Of a stretch of 64,000 nucleotides of DNA, positions 58,172 to 64,000 are shown piece by piece. Numbering within the stretch: the first letter of the stretch is position 1; every line of letters begins with the position of its first letter. The notes beneath the pieces are model-generated. The model saw only the letters and a list, made by a program, of their open reading frames with translations. It had not been told where the DNA came from and did no database searches. Made by a program: the position numbers and the translations under genes. The DNA is from Achromobacter ruhlandii. Lineage in GTDB: Bacteria; Pseudomonadota; Gammaproteobacteria; Burkholderiales; Burkholderiaceae_B. Location: assembly GCF_902859695.1 (NCBI RefSeq), contig NZ_CADIJL010000024.1:1-64000 (forward strand), read 5' to 3'.

Positions 58172-58534
58172 ATGACGGTTCTATCTTTCTCGGAACAATT
58201 CCGTGACGGCAACACAAGCTTCGTGTCCCCAAAGAAGCTGGGTAGCCTGTTCGGGTTCCAACTCCAGGATCTTGCTGATCGCGCCCACATCCACCGTAAT
58301 ACGGTCACGCGCAACCCAAGATCTCCTGAGCTTCAGAGCTATCTGAGCCAGATGCTGCGCGTTCTATATGTCGCCACGTCGCTGACTGGTAGCGTGGAGC
58401 GAGCTGCGTATTTGGTTCGCAATGAGCCCCTTCCCGCATTTGAAGGAAAGACTGCAGACCAGCTGATCCAAGAGGGTAGGGCGCAGTCAGTCATCGACTA
58501 TCTCATCTCGTTCGAGGGCGGAGCAGCCGGATGA
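58172..58534 (+). CDS. Xre/MbcA/ParS-type antitoxin
   Basis: A 120-residue protein. The first half contains a helix-turn-helix-like region (LQDLADRAHIHRNTVTRNPR), and the second half the conserved C-terminal antitoxin part of RES-Xre pairs (AAYLVRNEPLPAFEGKTADQ and LISFEGG). It blocks the toxin and represses the operon. It overlaps the toxin by ATGA. Confidence 0.82.
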   Translation: MTVLSFSEQFRDGNTSFVSPKKLGSLFGFQLQDLADRAHIHRNTVTRNPRSPELQSYLSQMLRVLYVATSLTGSVERAAYLVRNEPLPAFEGKTADQLIQEGRAQSVIDYLISFEGGAAG

Positions 58535-59052
58535 TTGTCAATCAGCTATCTGGCAACCTGGCCTATTTCCGGCTCCTCTCGCCGGCATACGCCCATATGC
58601 CTCTTTCCGGAATGGGGGCTGCGGCCAAAGGTGGGCGCTTCAATCGCCCGGGCCAAGAAGCGCTATATCTCGCGAGCGACGTTCAAACGGCCGCAGCAGA
58701 GTACCAGCAAGACAACCCCTGGCTCTCGCCAGGGGTCCTATGTTCGTATGCCGTCGACGGCTTACGTGTGGCGGACCTTAGCGCAGGCTATAACTCTCAA
58801 CATTGGACACCACTCTGGGCGCAACACGCGGTCGACTGGAGAGCGATCGTCTTCAATCTCGGCAAGACCCCACCCACTTGGCTAATGGCTGACCTGGTCG
58901 TGACGGCCGGATTGGATGGCCTTCTGTTCCCGTCGAAGGCTCATCCCGGCGGCATCAACCTGGTCATCTACGGCAGCTCGTCCCGGTCGCCAACGCAGCT
59001 TACTGTTCACGATCCAAAGAACATTCTGCCCAAGGTTAGGGTGCAACCGTGA
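58531..59052 (+). CDS. RES-domain toxin (NAD+ phosphorylase type)
   Basis: A 173-residue RES-domain toxin. The motif AYFRLL near residue 10, GGRFNRPGQEALYLASD near 35-50 and AAAEYQQ near 55 match the Arg-Glu-Ser signature of the family; known members degrade NAD+. It helps keep the plasmid by killing plasmid-free cells. The start overlaps the antitoxin stop. Confidence 0.85.
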   Translation: MIVNQLSGNLAYFRLLSPAYAHMPLSGMGAAAKGGRFNRPGQEALYLASDVQTAAAEYQQDNPWLSPGVLCSYAVDGLRVADLSAGYNSQHWTPLWAQHAVDWRAIVFNLGKTPPTWLMADLVVTAGLDGLLFPSKAHPGGINLVIYGSSSRSPTQLTVHDPKNILPKVRVQP

Positions 59053-59149
59053 AACAGATCAGCCTTGTCGCCATAGATCCGCACAGCTGAATATCCGTGC
59101 ACCGAGACCGCGCGCTTAATCCGGCGCCACGGCCCATGCGCCGGCGGAG

Positions 59150-59440
59150 TTACTTATAGAACCCACCTTTTTCTTTCCAGACAAGGGGGTAGACTTGTAC
59201 ATAGTTCGCCCCGGTATTGACGGTCTTCGTGGGCCCGCGGTCGCTACGCCCGCAGACCATTTCGTTCAATCGGAAGCCTTCGGAATAGGCGCGATTCTCG
59301 ATGTAGCAGAACGAATAGATGTCCATCGGCTGCTGGGCCGCAGCCTGTTCTCGCTGTTGTTGCTGTTGCTGCGCCGGTTGAGGTTGGGCAACGGCGCCGG
59401 CGCTGGCCAAGCTAAGGATTGCCAAGAAGAGTCTCTTCAT
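59150..59440 (-). CDS. Small secreted Gln-rich protein
   Basis: A 96-residue exported protein. A signal peptide (KRLFLAILSLASAGAVAQ) is followed by a Gln/Ala run and a C-terminal part with two Cys (FCYIENRAYSEG; VCGRSDR). AAGGAAA precedes the ATG at 59440. It may be a small periplasmic protein related to a type of pilus or conjugation accessory; no family was recognised. A hairpin CCGGCGC/GCGCCGG at about 59122-59144 lies just downstream. Confidence 0.55.
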   Translation of the reverse strand: MKRLFLAILSLASAGAVAQPQPAQQQQQQREQAAAQQPMDIYSFCYIENRAYSEGFRLNEMVCGRSDRGPTKTVNTGANYVQVYPLVWKEKGGFYK

Positions 59441-59600
59441 GCTTCTTTTCCTTGCGATACAGGGTGGTTGACGCACGCGAAACAAAGTTCGCGGCAATGG
59501 CTACATTGACACAGTTTGTAATTAAATTGCAAGCAGCCACTTCATAACCGCCCAGCAGCGGCGATAAGCCCCGGACTGCGTTTTGTCATGCTGGGCATTG

Positions 59601-59993
59601 TTATGTCTCCTTGATGGGACGCAGCTGCGGATCAATGCCCGCGGCATTCTCGAATGCCGCGCGCTCTTGGCGGATCGCCTCCAGGCATAGGCGCCCTGGC
59701 TCTGAGGCCAGATACTCGATAGCGACGGTCAGGCCGTCCATGGACCTAACCAGTTCGTCCTCGTCGGCGGCCACCAACAGGGTGTGGACCAGGTCGCTGT
59801 TTTCCCAGGGCGCCGACACGCCTTCGGGCATGACTGCACAGCGCGCGCCAGCCAGCTCTAGCGCGGCCTGGCAGGCGTCAAGAGTCTTGGCTACGGTATT
59901 GCGCAGCTGCGCCTGCTTCAGCTCGCCGGCCGGCCGGCCCGCCTGGCTCCAATAGAAATGCAATTCTCTAGGGAGCCCGGCCGGTGTAGCCAA
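59601..59993 (-). CDS. 3' part of a probable frameshifted gene
   Basis: An open frame of about 130 codons reading LPRELHFYWSQAGRPAGELK to a stop at 59601. The only start candidate at its 5' end is TTG at 59993, with no ribosome-binding site. The 5' end overlaps the preceding minus-strand frame by 76 bp. The products read as one continuous protein if the frame is shifted within about 59993-60010. No family was recognised. Confidence 0.4.
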   Translation of the reverse strand: MATPAGLPRELHFYWSQAGRPAGELKQAQLRNTVAKTLDACQAALELAGARCAVMPEGVSAPWENSDLVHTLLVAADEDELVRSMDGLTVAIEYLASEPGRLCLEAIRQERAAFENAAGIDPQLRPIKET

Positions 59994-60301
59994 CGGCCAG
60001 CGGCCGCAAGCAATGCCGCGCTCGTCGCCGCGCTGACGCGCCGCTCATGCAAAGCAGGCCCCAGGTCGTTGCGATCAATGGCCAACGAGGTCAGCACCAG
60101 GCCATCGTCGGCCATGGCCAGGATGTGCAGGAAATGTCTCCTGGCCAGCGCATCGACCACGCTATCGTCCGTCTCGCCATAGACTACTACGAGGTCGACC
60201 CCATCCAGCTCCGGCGCCATCTGCAGCGCCGCGGCCATGGGCCGGGTGAGGGGCGTGCCAGCGGCTCGCAGCCAGCGACACCCGGGGTGTGATAAGTGCA
60301 C
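59918..60301 (-). CDS. 5' part of a probable frameshifted gene
   Basis: An open frame from GTG at 60301 (AGGAAATT upstream) to a stop at 59918. The sequence has VDLVVVYGETDDSVVDAL and RHFLHILAMADDGLVLTSLA, protein-like up to about ALLAAAGRW (near 60000), then it becomes low-grade. It probably continues in the next frame of 59601-59993. It may be a decayed gene or need a frameshift. Confidence 0.4.
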   Translation of the reverse strand: MHLSHPGCRWLRAAGTPLTRPMAAALQMAPELDGVDLVVVYGETDDSVVDALARRHFLHILAMADDGLVLTSLAIDRNDLGPALHERRVSAATSAALLAAAGRWLHRPGSLENCISIGARRAGRPAS

Positions 60302-60369
60302 AAACAATTTCCTGCCATGCCAAGCTGGGGTATTCTCGCTTTCTCCTTGTCGAAACGATCAGAAACACC

Positions 60370-60792
60370 ATGCCTTATTCAGCTACGCAATTGAATCGCA
60401 TTCTTCATGAGGTCGAAACTCGCAGGCCCGGCGACAGCACCCATGTGGCGGAAAAGCTATCTGAAGATGAGCACGGGATTGTCTTGCGCATCGCCGTTGG
60501 TGAAAAACAGAGTGTTCTCTTTCGCCGCCACCAGAGCGGCGTCTGGGAGATCGTGCAAAACACCCCCCCTAATCCCCTCGATTACTTTGCTGCGGAAGGC
60601 ACGAGAGAGGCGTTGATAAAATTTCTTCGCGACACGAACGCAGCAATTCAACTCGAATACCCGACTGACGATATCAACAGAATCGCACATCTCGTATTTC
60701 GAGCATATGAGGATCTCAAAACTGGCTCAGCACAAGTCACCGAGGTAGCGGTGGTGCAACGCTATCGTGTACTGCGCACCCAGCGCGCCTGA
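60370..60792 (+). CDS. Hypothetical protein before the HEPN gene
   Basis: A 140-residue soluble protein (YSATQLNRILHEVETRRPGD; DYFAAEGTREALIKFLRDTN). The ATG at 60370 is the best start; the frame reaches to 60289. The DNA is less GC-rich than its surroundings. It lies 51 bp before the HEPN-motif gene on the same strand, so they may be an operon. No family was recognised. Confidence 0.5.
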   Translation: MPYSATQLNRILHEVETRRPGDSTHVAEKLSEDEHGIVLRIAVGEKQSVLFRRHQSGVWEIVQNTPPNPLDYFAAEGTREALIKFLRDTNAAIQLEYPTDDINRIAHLVFRAYEDLKTGSAQVTEVAVVQRYRVLRTQRA

Positions 60793-60843
60793 GGAAGGCT
60801 TGCCCGAAAAATGAGCCGTAGCAACAGCAACGGGGACGAGTAG

Positions 60844-61839
60844 ATGAGTGCCAACACTACCTCATGGACCGATCTCAATTTTATCGAACGGCAGATGATT
60901 CCGATCATGGACGTTGGCACTGTGCAGGGGGGCCAATTCCAGCCAAAGTGGCTCGAGTACCAGGACGGTGGCATAGAGCACAAGTGGGCCCAAGAAGCCA
61001 ACACGATCACGATGGATTTCGGCGGTGTATTTCACAGCATATTTCTTCGATGGGCCGTTTCCGTAAACGGCCTACAAATCGCGTCCGAAAAATATAGCTC
61101 CCCGGAATGGCTCGAAAGTGGCAAAGCCTTCGCTATCATCGGAATTAGAAATCGGCCTGACGGATCCGGCCCAGCTCAGACCTATGTTAGAACGTGGGAA
61201 GGCGCTTTCGCGTCCAAGGTCCATGAAAGCTCAATGCCGATGCTTGCGGCTTGGGGCTTCTGCAATCTATACGCGTGCCTCGAGGAATTTATTTTCAAGC
61301 TCTTCAGAACGTATCTCGAACACAACCCACTCAATATATGCAAAGGGGACGAATTTAGCGATTTGAGAAAAGCCTACAAGGCGCGCGATCAAAGCGAACA
61401 ACATCTCGAAAATTGGAACGTGCTCTGGAAAGAGAGGTTGGACGCCTGGCATCGGAAAAAACTCTACGATGGCATCGAGCGAGTGTTCAACAACTTCATT
61501 CAGCAATCGGGCCTGTCAATACCCGTCGCCTATGAAGGTGACCACGACTATTGCACATACGCGAAGACTCTTGGCGGGATCGCGATGATACGCAATTGCT
61601 TTATACACGGGGCAACTGGCGTCTCTCAGGAGCTTGCTGATTTTTGTAGCTCCAACGCCCGCATGTTCTTCCACTACGAGAAGGGACAGAACTTCGCGAT
61701 CACCCTGCATGAACTCGCCACCTTTGAGTACTTCACCGACGTGTTCACCCAAACGCTAAACCTCAGCTTTTACGAATTGATGGTGCCTGGCGGCCGAGAA
61801 GCCCATAGGAGAATGCTCAAGGACTCTGAGCGGACTTAG
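60844..61839 (+). CDS. HEPN-motif protein of unknown function
   Basis: A 331-residue protein. A helical core near residues 135-255 has IRNCFIHGATGVSQELADF, which carries the R-N-x3-H (Rx4H) motif of HEPN RNases. The first 100 residues form a separate beta-rich part. HEPN proteins are RNases in abortive defence and toxin systems. The DNA here is less GC-rich than the backbone, which suggests recent acquisition. The stop overlaps the convergent next gene by 4 bp. The HEPN call rests on one short motif. Confidence 0.45.
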   Translation: MSANTTSWTDLNFIERQMIPIMDVGTVQGGQFQPKWLEYQDGGIEHKWAQEANTITMDFGGVFHSIFLRWAVSVNGLQIASEKYSSPEWLESGKAFAIIGIRNRPDGSGPAQTYVRTWEGAFASKVHESSMPMLAAWGFCNLYACLEEFIFKLFRTYLEHNPLNICKGDEFSDLRKAYKARDQSEQHLENWNVLWKERLDAWHRKKLYDGIERVFNNFIQQSGLSIPVAYEGDHDYCTYAKTLGGIAMIRNCFIHGATGVSQELADFCSSNARMFFHYEKGQNFAITLHELATFEYFTDVFTQTLNLSFYELMVPGGREAHRRMLKDSERT

Positions 61840-62507
61840 TCGATCGCCACAATGTTCCGCACGAAAACACGGCGGGCCTCGTCATCGGCAAAGGGGAAAA
61901 TGCGTAGCCGCTCGACCAGGTCGCTTTCGGACGGGCCGCCGGCGGCGGACCGCATGAAGCGCACGCCGTTCTTACGGCCAGTTCGGGCCAGGCCCACCAG
62001 GACGCCGCACCAGTCGTTGGTCAGATCCAGATCCAGGATCTGACGCAGCACCGGCTCGCCTTGAACCTGCACGCCGGCCCGCTGCAACTCTGCCAGTAGG
62101 TCATCGAGATTCAAGGCGCGGGGATGAATGATCCGCGTCCCGGACGGCATGGTCGGGTCGATGGTGATGGCCACGCCGCCGCCGGCACGAAAGTTCGGAT
62201 CGAAGCGCAGGGCGATCTCACGGGTGCCTGCCACGAATTCGACGCCGCGGTGCTCAAAATAGCTTTGCACCTTGGCGCACTTCTGCAGGTCGACAGGATT
62301 GCCCTTGTCCATCTTGGACAAGGTGCTGTGGTGGATGTTGGTGTCGGCCGCCACCTGGACCAAGGTGACGGGCACCAGCGCGCGCGCGGCCAACATGAGT
62401 TTGCCGAAGATCTCAGCGTTGAAGGTCTTGCCATCGGCCGAATGCACGCCGGCCGGCAAACGGGTCAGGGCTCGGCCGGGCGCGTCGGGATCGAATTCAT
62501 TGGACAT
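61836..62507 (-). CDS. XRE-type DNA-binding regulator
   Basis: A 223-residue protein. Residues about 28-95 contain a helix-turn-helix (LVQVAADTNIHHSTLSKMDK) with a GNPVDLQKCAKVQSYFE continuation typical of XRE domains. The C-terminal two thirds have motifs LNLDDLLAELQRAGV and a final FVRNIVAID, unassigned. The ATG at 62507 is chosen (AAAGG about 8 bases upstream); the frame continues to 62576. It reads toward the HEPN gene. It may regulate the plus-strand operon beginning at 63436. Confidence 0.6.
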   Translation of the reverse strand: MSNEFDPDAPGRALTRLPAGVHSADGKTFNAEIFGKLMLAARALVPVTLVQVAADTNIHHSTLSKMDKGNPVDLQKCAKVQSYFEHRGVEFVAGTREIALRFDPNFRAGGGVAITIDPTMPSGTRIIHPRALNLDDLLAELQRAGVQVQGEPVLRQILDLDLTNDWCGVLVGLARTGRKNGVRFMRSAAGGPSESDLVERLRIFPFADDEARRVFVRNIVAID

Positions 62508-62602
62508 CGGGGACACCTTTGCGGATCGTTTGCAGCATTGGACACCAGCGGCTGGCGCCGGCGCCAGTAGGCCCACGCGCGGCGCGCGGGCCCCGCTTCG
62601 GA

Positions 62603-62932
62603 TTAGAAATCAAGTTCTTCGAAGATCACGCGGCTGGGCTGGCCATCCATCCGCGGGCGATGCGGATACACCTTGACGTCGTGCAGGTTGGCGGACCACG
62701 CAACGTTGCGCTCGCGCCAGCTGTAGCCGTTGGCCAGGACCAGCCAGATCTCGTCGGACTTCTTCTTGTAGAGCACCTTCTCCAGGGGCGCGTCGGGCGA
62801 CGCGCGGCCAGCGGTGGCGCTGGAGACGGCCAGGCGGTTGTCCTGGACGGCCAGGACGACCAGGTCGGGATGGTCGGCTTCGTATTCCTCGATGCGGCGT
62901 TTCAGGGCCGCGTATTCGCTTGCTTTGGACAT
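62603..62932 (-). CDS. Hypothetical protein
   Basis: A 109-residue protein starting SKASEYAALKRRIEEYEADH with an N-terminal helix, then mixed alpha/beta (WLVLANGYSWRERNVAWSAN) and a terminal VIFEELDF. It lies upstream of the XRE gene on the same strand, about 95 bp away. No family was recognised. Confidence 0.5.
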   Translation of the reverse strand: MSKASEYAALKRRIEEYEADHPDLVVLAVQDNRLAVSSATAGRASPDAPLEKVLYKKKSDEIWLVLANGYSWRERNVAWSANLHDVKVYPHRPRMDGQPSRVIFEELDF

Positions 62933-63435
62933 GCTGGATACCTCATGGTGGTTTCTAGGAGCTGGGCGGGCAGGGGCTCAACTGCGCCCCGGCCGATGGG
63001 GCTGCTGGTGGCTGCGCGAACTGCCTAGCTGCGGGGATTACGTCGGCTGGCCCGGCGCTGTCCCCGCACTTCATCCGCTGTGGACCACGGCGCCGGCCAC
63101 AGGGCCAGCGTTTGCAGGCGGTTCAGACGTCTGCGTGCAGGATCCGAACCCAGTCCAAGTATACCCACATTTGATAGCACTATGTGCTACCCGCGTAGCA
63201 CTACGCGGCCACCGATCGAGCAAACGACCCTCGCCAAACTCTTTGACATATGCCCGGATATGTCTAAGAGATTTTGTTGACCCGGGTTAAATAACCCTGG
63301 TAGAGTGGCCTCCATGCGCTAAAAAAAGCGCCGCGCCACCCGTAATATCCTCTGATAACGCGCGCCTGCAGGGCGCCAGCCCCCGCAGGGCCCCCACAAT
63401 GGCGCTCAGGCGCTTGAAGATGAAGGAGTAGGGCG
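62933..63435. promoter_or_regulatory. Intergenic region with several dyads
   Basis: No gene was supported in this gap. Dyads include TAGCAC-3-GTGCTA (63175-63189), CCGCGTA-4-TACGCGG (63191-63208), GACATAT-6-ATATGTC (63245-63264) and GGGTTA/TAACCC near 63283-63296. Between the divergent 62932 and 63436 genes, these are likely operators and promoters. Confidence 0.45.
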
Positions 63436-63657
63436 ATGGAACACACGCACAAGAACGCAGCGCCACAGGCCCTTCCGGGCCTCTGGCGGGAAGAGGGCGG
63501 CCTGGCCGGCCTGGTGCGCCTGGATGTGCCGGCGACCACGCCCGGCATGGTGGTGGTGGCCAAGCAGGGCGAGCCCTGGCGCGAGCAGCCCGAGCTGCGC
63601 TGGCAGGTCTGGCCGGATCTGCTGGTGCCGTGCACCGCGTCGGAGCCGCAGCAATGA
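63436..63657 (+). CDS. Small hypothetical protein, first of a plus-strand operon
   Basis: A 73-residue protein (LVRLDVPATTPGMVVVAKQG; LRWQVWPDLLVPCTASEPQQ). AGGAG lies nine bases before the ATG. The stop overlaps the start of the next gene (ATGA), so they are coupled. No family was recognised. Confidence 0.55.
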   Translation: MEHTHKNAAPQALPGLWREEGGLAGLVRLDVPATTPGMVVVAKQGEPWREQPELRWQVWPDLLVPCTASEPQQ

Positions 63658-64000
63658 CCGTGCAACTGCCCCCGCCTGCCCTCCCCGCCGCGAGCCCCCC
63701 CGGGGCAGGGCGCCAAGGCAAGCCGAATTCTGACTCGGCCGGCCGGTGGCTCGACGGGGCAGGGTATGCCGTGTTTCTTGCCCTGCTTTACCCGGCCTAT
63801 CTGCTTGTCGATGCGGATCCGCAGCGCGCCCTGAAGGTGTCTGTCGTCGTGGCCGTGCTCACGCTTGTCGCCGGCATGCTCGCCACCCGCGACAAGACTG
63901 CCATGTCTGAGGTCGTCAGGGGCGTGAGCGCCTCAGCCTGCTTGTGGTTCATCTACGTCTGGTTTCACTGGTTTCCGCTAGGCCTGGAATATTGGGCGCC
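63654..64000 (+). CDS. Membrane protein, 3' end outside the window
   Basis: The frame from ATG at 63654 is open to the last base (about 115 codons). A Pro/Gly-rich N-terminal tail is followed by three hydrophobic segments (GYAVFLALLYPAYLLV, ALKVSVVVAVLTLVAGMLA, ACLWFIYVWFHWF). It is partial. No family can be named; the context suggests a conjugation-linked membrane protein. Confidence 0.55.
   Translation, partial: MTVQLPPPALPAASPPGAGRQGKPNSDSAGRWLDGAGYAVFLALLYPAYLLVDADPQRALKVSVVVAVLTLVAGMLATRDKTAMSEVVRGVSASACLWFIYVWFHWFPLGLEYWA

Overview
This window is most likely part of a large conjugative plasmid of a betaproteobacterium. That host group is an inference from the GC-rich composition and from the look of the IncP-like Trb/Tra, KorB and KfrB proteins. 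There are no rRNA, tRNA or metabolic genes, and no resistance genes were recognised. Almost everything serves transfer, maintenance, replication or small accessory modules. The first base lies one nucleotide before a recombining shufflon repeat, which suggests a contig edge there; the last gene runs off the right end.

Left arm (1-16.6 kb): a thin (type IVb, R64-like) pilus region. Five alternative pilV 3' cassettes are each headed by a 19-bp sfx repeat (1-1735). Next come a small Lar-like gene, the Rci-type shufflon recombinase and an XRE regulator. A ten-gene pil operon on the minus strand follows (pilL, pilN, a prepilin, pilS, a membrane protein, pilQ, pilR, pilO-like, a PilO-fold-like protein, pilP-like) and ends in a strong intrinsic terminator. 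The constant 5' part of pilV is not in the window and should lie just left of base 1.

Conjugation (16.7-28.5 kb and 38.5-50 kb): a P-type (Trb) type IV secretion system in the order trbB-(small TM)-trbC-trbD-trbE-x-x-lipoprotein-trbL-trbJ-trbF-trbG-trbI. A second transfer block holds a TraC-like ArdC/Toprim protein, two deviant-Walker ATPases, a TraM-like protein, a TraB-like protein, the coupling protein TraG and a VirB1-like transglycosylase. No relaxase and no convincing oriT were found here.

Maintenance and control (28.5-38.5 kb): an H-NS-like protein, two ribbon-helix-helix-like proteins, ParA, ParB/KorB, a HerA/VirB4-like ATPase with an embedded DUF5710-like domain, a TrfB(KorA)-KfrB fusion regulator and several proteins ending in KfrB-like domains. 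Nine copies of one 16-bp palindrome (consensus TTTTCACYRGTGAAAA) lie at the heads of the transfer and maintenance operons. They look like operators of one plasmid-wide regulator, with the TrfB-KfrB protein as best candidate. The pilus and trb operons start from two divergent promoters whose -35/-10 elements interlock, so one polymerase should exclude the other.

Replication and accessory end (50-64 kb): a REC-PAS-GGDEF-EAL protein, a membrane-tethered Mrr-like nuclease and another nuclease-like protein, a RepA initiator, and an iteron origin with DnaA boxes. A RES/Xre toxin-antitoxin pair follows, then a probable frameshifted gene, a HEPN-motif protein on less GC-rich DNA, an XRE regulator and the start of a membrane-protein operon.
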